Origin: Ophioderma brevispina
Lineage: Eukaryota > Echinodermata > Ophiuroidea > Amphilepidida > Ophiodermatidae
Length of the DNA: 64,000 bases
Direction: 5' to 3'
NCBI GenBank assembly: GCA_023653785.1
Contig: JAMKCH010014114.1
Location: forward strand, 38,734-102,733
The notes under the pieces were generated by a model that saw only the letters and a list, made by a program, of their open reading frames with translations, had not been told where the DNA came from and did not search any database. A program made the translations under genes and the position numbers. Below, piece after piece: positions 24,510 to 38,653 of the stretch (position 1 is its first letter; each line of letters begins with the position of its first letter).

Positions 24510-26884
24510 ACTACGTACAATTGTAATGCTCTCAGCTACTGCAATACAGACAATAGGTAACAAGCTAAGAAATGGGGGAGGGGGTTATTGCATAAATCAC
24601 ACTTTCATTCCACAACTCACCACATGATCCATAATCATGTAATTAATTTTACTACTTGTGGTACCACAGTGCATATTCCTGGGTAGAGACTGCAATTCTG
24701 ACACCACAACTCCTATGGCAGTGTGGTCAGAGGGTAGGAAAGTGATGAACAGACTTTTTGTAATCTTTGACTCATTAGGGTTGGTGATGCATGTGGTGTT
24801 GCAATATGTTGCAGCATAGTGCAGTATGTTGCAGCATAGTGCATTATGGGTGCCGCATGTTTCAGCATATTGCATTGCTGCAATGCATAGTGTGCAGTGG
24901 TGTTTCAAACCCACCCTTTTTATATTTAACCCAACCTTTATATAAAAACACCTTTATGACCGAGAAGTCATACCCACCCTAGCCGTTTGCTGTGACAAGG
25001 GAAAAGCGAACCGGGAGATCAGATGTACCTAAAACCTAATTTGAATGGAATGGATCATAAAAATGTTGAAAGTCCATTGCTGCGTCGATACTGTGGGCAC
25101 AGTCGGCCTGTACTCAACATATACACTACTAATGTCTCCATGTTGGTTTTTTCTTAGCTGTTGGAATCTTTTCAGAGTGTTTGGGGGGTCAATGCCAGAC
25201 TCAGTCCCTATTCAGTCATGCATGCCCACCATAGGAATAGCCATACTGCATAGGTAACGTTTCAGAAGGCAGTCTAAGTTGAAAAACCAAAATCAAAATC
25301 AAAGCTCTATCAGTATCAGGTTTAAGATTATGTTTCATTCTTAGTAGATATTTGTTCTACTAGAAACGCTTTCGGTTTACGAAATCAAACTAATCGAATA
25401 CATTTAACGGCACAATACGCCAAAGAAAACAATCGAAATGTTAATAATTCGCGCTCACCCCTTGACGAAGCGAATTCGTACCAGGAAGATAATTGACGCT
25501 TTATCTTTGCTACCAAAAACACAAAAATGAAGCTTTGAAATGCACCATAGCACTTGAAACAACCCCCATTAATACTGAACATACGCTAAAAGTTGCATTC
25601 CTACCGAATTCCTATAGCGCTACGATAGTGATACTATAGTCGGCATCCAACTGGTCTGTTGTTACGGCCAAATCGCTCCTACACGTTTCTCCCGTGCCCT
25701 GGTCTCCGCTGGGGGGGGGGCGGGGGGGGGCCGGGCCGGGCTCGGCATGTTGGAAAAGAAATGCCCACTGAAAGCTGGAATTATTTCAGCACTATCAATG
25801 AAATTGCGGCGAAATCTCAGCTCTGCTGGTATTCCACAATCAAATCTAATTTTAGTATTGTCGGAATTAATACGCGACGTAATTATACACTCACTACAAG
25901 AAAATCTTATCTTTAGAATTCTATTGCTATTCACGACGGAGTGTGAGTACAGATTTTCAGTACAAAAAATAGGCACAACAGTTCTGAGTTCGCAGAGCAA
26001 TACGGAAAAAAAAGGAGCGTGAGTCGGCTGAATCGCTGATTTAATTCGTGCAGAGCGTGTTTCAGACTAGGGTGACAGTGCGAATGACACGCTTATTTTT
26101 TTGCACGCTTTTTAAGAATGACATGATTTCGTTCAACTCTCCAAAACCCACACTTTTGAGGTTTGGGGAAAAAATTGTCAAACCACGCTTTCTAAAAGCG
26201 TCCGAGCACACTATGCAATGGTAACTCGTAATGCAGGTGCAGTAAAAGTAATCATATAGGCATGCAAGCTGAAAATTGATTAGTGCATTATTATTGTCAA
26301 TTCACTCTTCTCCCTTAAAAAGTACAAATATTTGTCAGTTTTCGAAATTGTGAAGAGCAGTGGGGTACCAGGACCGTGCAAGGGGGGGCAGAAGGGGTGG
26401 CCAAGGCATTTTTTGAGGGGGCTAATTGGTCCTTCTCCATAGAACTGTACAAATAGGTAAGCAATTTGGGGGGGCAAGAGGGGGGCAGGCGTTCCGTTGG
26501 GGGGGCTGACGACCCCCGGCCCCCACGCTGGTACGCCACGTGAAGACCATAGTTTTTCTGAATCAAAAAGAAAGTGAAAATGTTTCTTAAGAGGAGTGAT
26601 TTCCAGGGATTTTTGTACGTTCAGGTTTTTTGCAAAGGTCATTTTCATACCTGGATTAATTCTGAACGATTAAATCCTTGTATGTAGTGATGTAGGGTTT
26701 TGTGTGTCTGATATAGGCCCAGAGAGTGGAATAGATAGTTTAATGGAATGTTGTCTAGAAATCGCACGCCTATATGTTGTCAAACAGCCTGCACAAAATG
26801 GGAAAATTACATGGGGGGAATACGGGTACTTAAAAAGTTGCATTATAATATGCTGTCCCGGTGCCCTCACACATTAGTATACAA
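24510..26884. other. No recognised gene
   Basis: Contains the short minisatellite at 24.8 kb, a G-rich tract at 25711-25741 next to a few hundred bases of less AT-rich sequence, and a G-rich block at 26380-26525. An open frame at 25747-26022 could be coding but has no domain I recognise. The G-rich tract and local CpGs could mark a promoter, which cannot be decided here. Confidence 0.4.
24797..24898. repeat. Minisatellite, 20 bp unit
   Basis: The unit tgttgcagcatagtgcagta is repeated about four to five times with decay towards the right end. Confidence 0.7.
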
Positions 26885-28010
26885 ATATGACTGCTATGAG
26901 GGGCATGGTTGAAACTAAGGCCCAAGGTGATCTCGAAACCATACATGCCACGTAGGCGTAAGTCGAGGGGCATAGTATGGTTCGAGACACCGAGGCTATA
27001 GTTCAACCATGCTCCGAATAAAAAGAGTCAATATTTGTTTATATACCGAATATATAGATTTTTATGAACAAAGGCCTATATCATGTGTAGCCATGAGCGC
27101 TGGCCATGTTGTCATGGCGTGCCTGCATGGTTAACAATTTTGTGTAACTTTTAGGGTCCAAAACTTGTTCAAGAATTTAGAATCAACCTTTCTTGTGTTG
27201 AGGAAGTGATGTTGGAGTCCAAAACGATCGCCGTAATCAAATTCTTGCCATTTTTTGTCGGCAAGATGGGTACATTTTCCTAGCAGCTCCGACGAATTCA
27301 GCAACTTCTACAATCACCGCTTCAAGCATTTACCTAACTGACGATGAAGACACACACAAATCACGACTAAATGTGATAATTCCAACTTTTATTCTGTTCC
27401 AATCACCTATAACACAATGTGTCATGTTGTCTCAGAAATCTTTGGATATAGGGCTTATCAAAGGTCGAAAATCGGTGCCAGCGACCCGTCAAAACCTGAG
27501 TGCCGATGCCAAGGGCACAGCCATTTTATTTCAAGAGCAAAGGCGCGACGCCGGGCGATGGCGCTATGACAGATCGCTGTCAACAACATCAGAGGGGATA
27601 GGTTTCAAGAGAGCAGTAACAACAACTCAAAGCATGAATCGGCCTACTGATGCTGCGATTCAGCCTTACTGGCCGTGTTTGTAGCCCCGGTGTGTATCAG
27701 AATTTAAACTGAAAGCCATCACAGACTCCCACATACGAGTAAAAAATACGGTCTGATTATATTCATCTCTTACACGAGCTTCAATATGTACACTCATAAT
27801 ACGGATGGATATATAGTCCGTTACAGCAGTCTCTATGTTGGGAAGAGATGTCCAGGGTATAGGTCATGAATGGGATGCCCGCTCTCCCAGGGAATAGTTC
27901 ATTGTTGGTTCAATTCTTGAAGCTAATTGAATTTATGCCTCCACTTTAACCAATCAGATGACAGGGATCTATTATATGAGGTATAAATAATAATCATAGA
28001 CCTGATTGAG
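26885..28010 (+). repeat. Dispersed repeat segment, copy 1 (inverse of 43.9-44.8 kb)
   Basis: This stretch matches the reverse complement of 43860-44815 in at least three collinear blocks. Near 26890-27060 it shares a small palindrome with ggttcgaga and catggttgaa motifs. Near 27211-27285 it shares gttggagtccaaaa and gtcggcaagatg. Near 27788-27990 it shares cttcaatatgtacactc, tacggatggatatata and ccagggaatagttcatt. Insertions and many indels separate the two copies. The left palindrome suggests a foldback end. Element class is unknown. Confidence 0.6.
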
Positions 28011-31000
28011 AGAATAGAGGTATGGCTTACTGGAAACTTGTGTTAGGCGATACCTGTGGGTTGTGTTCTTCAAAGCAGAATTAACGATTGACGTATATGT
28101 TTGTGCCTCCAAAACAGCTCAACATTGCCATGCCCATGTTTCTGTGTCTTAGCCATGTAGCTGGGTCGTCATAAGGTCTAAGGAATATGTCCAAAAGACA
28201 ATTGGAGTATAAACCTAATACGTCCATTACGGCCATAGGCAGTTTACATAATTACACTATTAAATATAGACACCTGGTAGAAGAGATACCATGTAGGTAA
28301 CAGCAATGGGTTTCATCTTAGTAATGTTGATAAGATGAAAAGGTTAAAAGGTAAAGGTACACACCAGATCTAAGCCATCTGGGCCAAATTGCCCATCTCT
28401 CTTTCCTTGGCATAAGGGCCAAAAAACCTCAAGTATAATTTTTTGCTGTGGGGAGAGTGGGGGTCATTACTTCCTCATTCACAGCAAAGTACACACCAAA
28501 TTTCTTCATGAAGTACCTGTGAAGTAACTGTTAAGTAACCATGGAGTACCACCTGCATGGGTACACTCGCCGTCCCTCAAAAGTGTTGGGGTAATGCATC
28601 CACCTAGGTACACCTCAGTAGCCCAACCACTAGTCACCCCATGCTGGGAGTACTGCATGGTACTACCCCATGCAAAAAAAAAAAAATGACTTTGACTCTG
28701 TGTGATTATTGACAGGATTTTATCCATTCAGTTAACATTGGGTCCATATGTTTATATGTTTTTACACAACAATGTCATATATATGGTTTTTGGTGATGTC
28801 TGCAACTCAGATATTGATGTTACTAAGCTTGAAATGAGCAGAAAGCGTAACCAACATGAATGTTTTGGCGCCCTCTATGGTCCCAAGTGCTGCCTACTAG
28901 GCATCCGGTAGGGGAGTACCTGAAGGTACTCCCCATGGAGTAGCTTTGCAGGGGTCTCCGCTACTGGTGCTTACTATGGGTACCTGTCAGTCCCCCTATG
29001 CAGGCAACTGTAGAGTACACTATAGGATGGGTACTGCTAAGTACATAGCTTGCTATTCACCCCGTGGCTTGTGTACCTTCGCAAGTACTTAGTTTGTTGG
29101 CAACTGCAATCAATAATGTATCAAGGTGTACCTGCGAGTAGAGCTAAGGTATACATGGAGTAGCCTAAGTTCTGGGTTATACCCGGAGTAGGAAATCTTG
29201 CTGTGTATGTTTAACCCTTACCAGCATGTGCCCATTCATACTCCTGGGTTGGTGAGGCAAAGTGCAGTTGAAATTCTTGCTCAAGGAATGCATCATGTTC
29301 ACTCAACAGGGTTTTTGAACCTGCAACCCTCCAATCACAGGCATTTGTTTATAGCTGCACCAAATTGCCTTCAATGGAGCGAGTCAAACATGGTTGATAG
29401 GGTAAAAAATAATTTATGGAAGGTCCGATGACAGACTGGATATATACCATCAGCCTAACAAAGTGGCATTTAGACTATTCAAAGCCGTATGCCACAGTTC
29501 TGATCCAAACAATACCTTTATTCAACTTGTAAATACAGACCGGATAATTTAGGCCACTCTCTAACCCAATGTAATTACTAACAAGGTGGTATTGTCCTTA
29601 ACCAACGAAGCAAAAACATAAGCATTCTTATTTTAGAACAATGGCACTGCCTGTAATGAACTTTAAAATAATACGCATTATCCGTTTTTTACTTGTCCTC
29701 CTTCACATGGTCAGGACCCCTGATGAAATTGAAGAATATAAATAAATATAGTTTAATTTGAGCAAAAAAAACCTGGTGCTGTGTGACGATCACCATGCAT
29801 ATATCCCTCTTCAGCTCTCTATAATGGTTAATGTATGCCTTTTGCAAATGAGTCCCACAGTGGTAAAATGTTTATTATGACAGTATTTAAGCTAAAACAC
29901 AATACCAGCAGCTGTTATAGTGATTAGTAATCTATACTCTGGCTCATAATTTTCGGACAGTTTAGAAACGTAACCCGAACGTACGCCAGCTCCTCCCCGC
30001 CAAACGCGCAGCCATCGTCCTTACAAACGTAGATTCAGTACAGAGACGCAAATATGGCCCCAGAGTATACGTGTTCAGTGTTCCATTTTGTTCATACTAA
30101 ATATACAGAAATTCTGTAGTATTGCAAGCTCCTGAGAAATATCAATAAACCAATTTAATGTATATGCATACAAAATTTGCGGCCCGCAGCGATGTCGCAT
30201 GCGTCCCGCGAGTACTTCCGCAGCAACATAAATATCAAAATAGATTTTTAAAAATATTACTTCAAATTTCTCATCTGAAATCAAACTTTTTTTGAACATT
30301 AATGAAAAATTGGTCCAATAAATCAACCTAAACTCAAAATTTTCTAAAATTGTTGAAAACTTAGTCCAATTTTTTCAAAGCTGAAGCCAAAATTTTTCTA
30401 AACTGTGTTCAAAGCCTAATATTTCTTGGAAAATGGGGTAAAAATCTCTTGTTTCATGGATCCCTTTTCGGCAAAATTTGTTTCATTCGTCTACTTCCAG
30501 GACGCTCAAACGCACGCCATAAAACCAAACTTGAATCCCCTCCGATTACTTGCATGTGGCCCGCAATAGTTTTGTGGGTCTTTTGACTATTCCTCTTGGG
30601 GGGGGGGGGGGATCAAAATCTATGCGAAAGCCTTGCCAGGTGGAGGTGGATTGATGACTGATATATTTTTGACTATTCCCCTCTTTGAAATTCAACAAAA
30701 CAACTTAGTCAAATTGTTTTAAATAGTATAAAACCTGGTTACTTATGTGTCGTTGTTTCGCAAAACAGAATTCCCCCTGAATCTATACCATTTTTGTGAT
30801 GTGTGATTATATCTTGGGAATTGATACTATCACAAGGATTGCTATATTTAGCTTGAAATGCTTATGTATTTCGTTGTGCTGATGGATGATATAGTGTGAG
30901 CAACGGTCCTTGTCATATAGCTTTATATCTTGATTATTTCAAGTAGATTTGAATGTTTTTTTAGTTTTGTTTTTCTTTAATTTGCTATCACCAAATTTAA

Positions 31001-32316
31001 TGTAACCATATTTTGTTTATTCTGTACAATATTTAAATCTTTGGGATTAAATTTTGGTAAGTATTTGTTCAGTTTATATAGAAAATTATTATATATTTAA
31101 CTGATAGCGTATATTGCCTGTTCATACATAGTATATTCAATTATAATAAACCTTGTTATTTCTAGATGTTATTAATTTTGCTTATTGTGCACATGCATTA
31201 CACAGACGTATAAAGGTATGATGTAACTGAAAATTATGTTACACCATGTTTCATGTAATTAGTGTAAATAGATAACCAGTCATCTTGAGATATATGCAAT
31301 AATACCGTTTTCGGTAGCATTTTGATCTTTTATATATTGCATCTTAACAAAGTGTCAGCCAAAATAACCCAAAGTCTGGCTACAATTGGTCAGTAGTTGC
31401 TACATTAAACCTACGCAAAATTTAAGGTGTACCCAGAGTATACATAGCTCAAAAACCAAGATGTGTTGTAGAAGACCCGGGGTGTGGGGGGCACTGACCT
31501 GAAAGTATTGCGTCCCTTAAGACCCCCTTTTCAGCCATCTCCGGCCATTCGCAAGGGTCCCATTTTGAGCTTTTTTTAGTTCCAAGACCCCCATTTTCAA
31601 TAAGCAAAATTTTGGATTTTTAGCTCCTCTTGTGGCCTAATTTTTTTGGACAAAAATGTTAGTTTCAAGGTCCAAATTTTCTGATTTTCCGTTCACAAAA
31701 CCCCCATTTCCAAGTCCTAGTCATATTACTGATCACAAACTTTCATTTTAAGAATGTTTCATCTCTAACGATTCACATGACTAACCTGTACAGAAATCTC
31801 CATTTGGAAGCAATGTATTGTGGAGCTACTGATATTTTTTCTCTTGAGCATTACTAATTGGGTGCAACCCAGTCTGGCTCGCATTATGATGATTCAGTGC
31901 TGCGAAGCATGATGGGGTCAGTTTCGCTTGACCAGCGATTTCGTGCCTTCCGTATTTTGTTGACTTTTTTGGACCCAGCCTCAGTTTCTGTGACCGCTGT
32001 AAATCTTATGTTAACTATGATAATGCTATTCCTTGTTGCACTAAACAGTGACTTCATGCCTTATAGCCAATTGGGACATTTCACTGTTTTTAAATGTCTG
32101 TAATTGATCATTCACTTTAGTATTCTTGTAGATAATTTGTTTCAAGCCAAAAGACCTGAAATTTCAGTTGACAAACTCAAGTTTATACTAGTGCTTTCTC
32201 TACATTTATTGCATGCCTATTTCAAGTTTAAAATAATTCTTACTGAATCTGCCGTGTTGTGTAATTCACAAATTCTGGACTATTTGGTCTCTCTCGATCT
32301 TGCCTGTAGACAACTT
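28011..32316. other. No recognised gene
   Basis: Contains a stretch at about 28500-29190 unusually rich in ggtac, gtacc and gagta words, a 14-base A run at 28673-28686, a G run at 30599-30611, and polypyrimidine-type repeats at 31490-31720. No coding domain was recognised on either strand. Confidence 0.45.
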
Positions 32317-32681
32317 TTAAAGACACTATCATGAATTTGCTAAATCAGAAAATCGAAAAAATCATCAAAATCAGATTTTTTTGCAGTTTTTACAAGTAAC
32401 AGATATCCCTAACCTACCCTGCAAATGATAACCAGAAGCAACCTAATAAGGACAGAATCGGGAATTTTAGTCATATTACCTTTCCGTTCGGACACTTACC
32501 TACAACACGTAATTTGAAGGGGAATCTGTATCTGGAACACACATGCTGCCGTTTTTCTCTTCCTGTTGCTGTAATTATTCAGTTGAGAAGGGTAACTTAT
32601 GAGAATTCTACAGACTTCCTTCCCTTTGAAGCTATTCCTGCAAATTTCAAATATTGTTCAAATCACTGATATTGTCTTTAA
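32317..32681. mobile_element. TTAA-flanked foldback MITE, family B, copy 1
   Basis: TTAA then agacactatcatgaatttg on the left; caaatcactgatattgtct then TTAA on the right, 365 bp. It matches 62764-63141 along its whole length, including ccctgcaaatgataa, ttccgttcggacactta and acaacacgtaattg blocks. Confidence 0.8.
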
Positions 32682-35600
32682 CATGTTGAATATAATACGT
32701 AGGTTTGTATGTAGTGGAATGAATTTAACAAAAAATCAACTCATGAACATGCTATAAACAATTTTCTTTTTCCCTAAAGCATTAATACTTACTGGTTTGG
32801 AGGGTGAATATATAAAAAATGCAATATGGGCCCAATATACAGGTCTTGCTGATTTGTCAATTAATATATTTTTCATAAGTGTTGTTAACGCCACTAATAA
32901 TGACAAAAGTGGGTGTTTAAGACATGGGTGACAAATCTAAAAGGAATCTTGTCAAAAAGATTATTGGTGCTGAATAGTATAATTGGTGGCCCTGGGAAAT
33001 TACCTCAGATCATCCGTGCTTATCATTAAAAACGGATTGATATATCTAAGGTGATACAAATTATTAAAGATCCGGGTTCGGGGTCAAGTTATTTAATCAA
33101 TATGTAATATGGGTTATTGAGGGTAAAGTTATTCAATCAAGATGAAAACTTTTTTGTCTTACCCCTGAGCTCTCAGAGCAAGACTAATAAATCACTTTTC
33201 TGTACATGTCATGTGTATAATATGTTATGCCAGTTTTTATTTGTTTATTTTTTCCTGCCCCATCTTGGGCCAGTTACAGCCTTTAATTATGTTTTGTCAT
33301 GAAATCCGTATATTGGCTTGACTGCAATCTCGCCCAATATTTTGGCAACTCAATAGCTCAACCAATAAATGGGCTTAATCAAATTTACAAACTTGATCAG
33401 AAGACCACTATCATATGTGGTTTACTCGATTGAGGGTGAAAGTCATGTGGGCCCATTAAAGTGGCATTCTTTGGCATAGCCAATGCTACTTAAGCACCAA
33501 ACTTGGTCCGAAGCGCACACAATACAGCCCAATGAAGGCTTACAACAGCAGAGGATTATTTGTTTTACCCCATCATCACAATGCATTCTTGTGGGTAACC
33601 CAGTATTATGTCCCAGGGGTCCCATAAGTCACTTGGCACATCCCATAGATTCAACAGTAAATAAATTTGAATTTGTAGAGATATTTTGATTTATTTTTCA
33701 GGGTCCAAACCTCTGTCAATTAGGAAAATAAATTGATGCCTATTATGTATATCAAGTCCTATTATGCCCAGATGTCTTTCATTGGTAACTATCGACTGCT
33801 ACTAGCAGAATACAACAGATTATAAAAACACTATTCTACCGAATCACTGGGATTTGACAGTGTAAATGACAGTTGCAACCCTGGTGATGAACTAGTTTTG
33901 CATGGGATTTTCCAGGCTTTCTGAAAACCCCCACCTCGGGGTCAAGGTTTAAAAGGGCATCTGTCATTTTTGGCTACAGTTTTTTTAGATCAAGGCTTTT
34001 CTTGTCTGCACAAATAAATGCTACGATCACCAACTCGTTCAATCTAAGCAGCTGACGAGCCCTGACCCATGCCCGTCCAGATTGGAGTCCGGAGATTAAT
34101 GTGGGTGGAATAAGGGGCCATTCTTTCTGCTGTCCATTGTCACAAATGCAGCCCAGTGTCACTCTCCCACATTCTTACATTCTGGAGTGGTCTATGTACA
34201 AATGTTAAAAATTTTATGATCGCGTTTGAGGGGTAAGACACATGTTCGAGACCGCCTTGTTATATATATATTTCATTTATTGTACAATAATCGTGTAAGT
34301 TGAAATGTAACAAGCAGATTTAGTTGTAAAATAAGTTTTGGGCATCCCGCTTTAACAAAATGAAAATGACTTTCAAACTCGCATTTTCCAGACTATTTGA
34401 CATGAAAATATCTATTAATTGTTATTAGCCAATTGTAGTCTCCACATAAATCCATTAGGCGAGGTGCCGTGTGAACGATTTTGCCAATTATGTGATGGTC
34501 GGGCTCAAATTTTAATAGGGTCATCTGTGGTTTACCCCTCAACTACTTTATTTTAGACCTTATTGCCTTATCGTATTACAAATAAATCGCACACTTCTCA
34601 CCCGCTTTCCTAACAACCTATTCCAGGTGTAAGCGTTGTATAGCATTTTCCCCAAGTTGAAGTGACCAAACAGTGGCTTTTTTTTTTACTTGATAAGCAT
34701 CATTGCTTAATGTTACAAAGAAAGTTATTGTATGTGTAATTTAAAAATTAAACTAAGAAAAAAATAAATAGTTACTCGGCCTTGCCCTTTTTGACCATGG
34801 GAAAAGAGTAACGACTTTTTTGTGCTGGTTTGGCCATAACATTGTTGTTTGTGCTAATTGTGGCCCAAACCCCACTTCCGAGTGTGTGTTGTGGGCAAGT
34901 AGGGGGGAATTATTTTTTAAATTAAAAAACAATCTCACCAACCGACTCAGACCACCTTTTCCCCATTATTGGGAGCTTGCGAGGCCAAGTCAAATATATT
35001 TTTTTTGCCTGATACTTTGAATTTTGGCAAATACATGAGGAAAATAATGGAAAGTGATCTGATAATAATTTTTTAAGTCCTAAACAAGTCCAATTTTGTA
35101 GTAACTAATGTTCAAATATTGTAACAACTAATGTCCTGCAGAAACATGCCATTGTGCAATGTTAAGATAAATTTGAATTATTGTAGATGATTGTTTCAAA
35201 AACAATGCATTGCACTTCCATTATTTAATTGAAATCTACCCTTTATGATGGGGTTGTATGTAATTCAAGATAAGCCAGCCAACAAGCTCTTGTCATTAAA
35301 TGTAGCATTCTCAATTCATCGATAATATTGCAAGTAATCAAATGTAAAGAATTCTTGAAAACCTAACATATGTTTTCTCCATTTGAAAAAACAATAACTC
35401 CAATTTTTCAAATATTTTGAGATTTTTGCACAGGTTTTGTGTAATTGGCTATTAAACTATACCTGTGAATGGTAGAGCTCCCAACATTCTCTGCATCTCA
35501 CAAAAGAGGGCATTTTTGTAATTAGAATATTAATATTTGAGATCTACGATAATATTCAATCAGACTCAGGAAAAACGTCTTCGCATTGACATAGCGGTTA

Positions 35601-35699
35601 AGTAAGTGATAGATGTTCCTTAGTTGGTTTGTCTGTACAGGCAAGTTAAGTAAGGGGGGGGGGCCCCACACAACTTGGCAAAAATACTCCAATTTGAAA
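32682..35699. other. No recognised gene
   Basis: About 33420-33560 has distant similarity to the tandem unit at 51.5-52.3 kb (gtcatgtgggcccattaaag then gcattctt). A TA run lies near 34262. The block at 35380-35560 repeats one at 17.04-17.32 kb. Nothing else stands out. Confidence 0.45.
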
Positions 35700-35998
35700 T
35701 AAAGGGACATGTGGTCCAGTGGATATGACCACCGACTCATGATCTAGGTACAGGTTTCGCGCCTCGCGTTGCCAATGTGTTTGTTCACTTGGTCAAGCCT
35801 TTACTCGCTTGCTTCTCCGTCGCCAAGTGATATTCGTGTAGCTTGTTAGGGAATATTCCAATCTAAGTGCTGATAGGATTGTGCGCTTGGCCAGCTGCCG
35901 ACCTAGGTGAAGCGAATTGATTGTGACGAGTTCCTAATGGCCCAGCGTAATAATAATAAGCAAACGCGCTGTGACCTGATGAATGGCGCTTTATATTA
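35700..35998 (+). mobile_element. tRNA-derived SINE
   Basis: A box A match TGGTCCAGTGG at about 35711 and a box B-like AGGTTTCGCGCC about 40 bp further form an RNA polymerase III promoter head. The body ends in atggcgctttatattattat, a 3' tail style shared with LINE-mobilised SINEs. It has no good tRNA fold as a whole, so it is a SINE and not a tRNA gene. Confidence 0.55.
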
Positions 35999-36366
35999 TT
36001 ATAAATTGGTTGGCATTCTTCAAAAAATGCCATTATTGCTTTAAACCAAATAATAAAAAAATTACAGACAAAAACTCAAATATTGCTTTAAGTAAGCCTA
36101 AGAGATTGTCTTTTTAGTACTACTTTTTTACATCAAGAAAATGAAGCTTCATGTATTTATTTTCAGAAGAATTAGAGGTAGAAAGTGAAGAATAATTAGA
36201 ACGCATTTTAATTTCCACATGCTCGTGAGTACGTAATGTGCACTGAGCTTTACTGTTAAACCATTTCTCTGTGCATGTGCGTGTGTTGTTGATGTGAATC
36301 CTTCGCACAGCTTTTTATGACGCTCTCAAAATCTTTCATTGCACATGCATATAAAAACTTGGTAAC

Positions 36367-36977
36367 TTAGGTGCAACGAGAGATTCAGTCCTCCAATTTT
36401 TCTATGATATGTAGAACTAACACCTTCTAGGCCCAATCGCTTCAGTTGTTCCATGTTTTAGGTGCAGTGAAGTTGACACCATTTCTCCAAAGCTAGTGAG
36501 ACAGCAATTCTGACTGGAGTCTGCCCTAGATTTTCTTTTCTAGCCGAGTGTTCGCCTCGAGGCCCTTTTTTAGTGGAAACTGCACCCGATTTATCCATCT
36601 GCCCACGCATGTGTGCCGACTGAGTCAGTAATTGCAATCATTTGGTTCCTAAAGTCCCGGTGTGGAGGGGCCCTATGAATTTGGTCCAGCACCGGGCCAG
36701 GAAAGGGTTTAATAGATTTCCTACCTTTTTATTTGGTTACAGAAATAACTTTGATTTCTTTATGCTTGTATTTCATAGCACTTAGGTTGAATTTCATATT
36801 TGGCTTTTGCTCCTATAGGAAATTAGAAATTTTCACAATTTTGTATCCAAAGAAACAGTTCCTCAGCTTACTCCTTTTCAGATGGGGATATTTTTAAGAA
36901 ATGTGTTGCCAAAAGCTGAATTTTCACATGGGTTTAGGGACACCTTTTATTTGTACATCTCTCATTGCAAACCTTAA
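36367..36977. mobile_element. Family A MITE, copy 4, interrupted
   Basis: The left end gtgcaacgagagattcag and the right end cattgcaaacc then TTAA belong to family A. The right half matches copy 1 (gaatttcatatttggcttttg, tggggatatttttaag). At 611 bp it is about 250 bp too long; extra sequence between about 36480 and 36720 is probably an insertion. Confidence 0.6.
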
Positions 36978-38291
36978 GTCAGGCACACTAGCCTACCGTG
37001 CATGTGTGTGTTTGACCACCAAATCTTCATACGGATATTCTGTGCAGTAGCAGGGAAATGGAGTAGAAATAAAAACTTCCAATGGCTTGAAATGGTAAAA
37101 AACATGCACTGAAAAGAGAATTCATGAATGTGGGTAAATGTACATCCAGAGATGGTATGTGTCAATGCTAAAAAATGGTGTCAGAAGAGCAAACATCTTG
37201 AAACCGACATCTGTAGAAATGGCTTCAAAATAAGCCACGGGTGGTTCCAGTATATACTTCCCGTTACACAATCTAATCACACTGTGTGACTATTTTTACC
37301 TAAAGATCATAGCTATTTTTATTGAATTTATTGAATATCAAGCAACTTATTGCTGGACCCTTTGACCACCATGACGGAATGGCAATAATCTTCACAGGAA
37401 TGCATACACGCAAGGGTGTGCATAGTCTTGAGAAAATTGTCAATCTCCTGAATGCCATTCTAACATTATTTGAAAAAACATGCCATTAATCCTTGATTTA
37501 TTGATTGTAATGGATTTTTAATGGGTACTACCCCCCCCAAAAAAAAACCCCCCCCCCCACTCACCCCATCAATTGAGATTGGTACATTAGAAAATTTGTT
37601 TGCTCACTATTCATCTGCAAAAATTTGGCTAACTCATTCCCACACTATCAAACCAGATGGTGTGAGAATGTTGCATGTTTCAAATTTTGAAATGATCCAG
37701 AGATCTAAGAAATCTTGACTTTGTTTGTACTTACGGAGGGGTCATTATTTATGCCAGAGAAAGGAGATTTGGAGGGGGAATACCTCATAAATTTTGTACT
37801 GGCCGAAATTTCATTAAAATCAGGGGCTGCATTGTTTTTTAATGGGAGCAAAGGGGAAACAACATTTTAAACTGAAAAAGTTGAAATCATCATTCCCTCC
37901 CCCCCCCCACATAATAATGACTGCTCCCTTAGTACACCAAACGTATTCCTGACGAACTGCCTTCAAAGTTTGGATTTACGATACTGCACATAGAGGTGTT
38001 CATTATTTGGTCTGGTTAGTAATGATTCTTACAATGTTTCTTGTGGTAGTAAAAATAAATGTAAATTGCTTTTGATCAAATGTTGAAAGGTGCTGTATAA
38101 ATGCCATCATTATTTGTAACATTTTATTTTCATATATTTTTACACTTTGCTAATATTTTTTGTGGTCGTAATTACTCACAAATCGTTAGGAATTAGCTTG
38201 ATGAGTTAAAATGGCTGGTGTAAGTATACTGGATTGTTATAAACTAAAATCAACAAATTGTAAATACCGCTAGGCGCGACCTCGTCAACGT
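36978..38291. other. No recognised gene; LINE/SINE tail near 38.0-38.1 kb
   Basis: Mixed A and C runs lie at 37530-37560 and C runs at 37890-37910. At about 38080-38115 the sequence gttgaaaggtgctgtataaa followed by tgccatcattatt is a typical retroposon 3' tail, implying a truncated element ending there. Confidence 0.45.
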
Positions 38292-38653
38292 TTAAAGGTG
38301 CAATGAGAGATTTGTAAATACAGTTCCCTAAAAAAAAATAAAAAAGTTGAAAATCCTGATTTTTTTGTCACTGGTGTAACGCTTTCTCTATTAAAAATAT
38401 CTCCATCTGAAAATATAAAGCTGAAGAATTATTTCTGTGGTGCACAAATTAATTTTCTAATTTCCCATAGGACAAGTAGAAAATTCATGCCTGTTATATT
38501 GAAATAGAAGCCAGTAACAATCACACCCTTTTGTTGCCCACATTTCTGTACTATAAGTGCAAAGACATTTTTTGAGTGTCTTATCTAAATGAAATCCATG
38601 CATGTTGTGACACCTTACATGGGATGCCTGAAAATCTCTCGTTGCACCTTTAA
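38292..38653. mobile_element. TTAA-flanked foldback MITE, family A, copy 5
   Basis: TTAA then aggtgcaatgagagattt on the left; aaatctctcgttgcacct then TTAA on the right, 362 bp. The terminal repeats are the best preserved of the five copies. Confidence 0.85.

Noticed and set aside
31858..32334. Two consecutive open frames as a membrane protein gene
   Set aside because: No domain, no splice signals of note, and the second runs into a MITE; composition alone is not enough.
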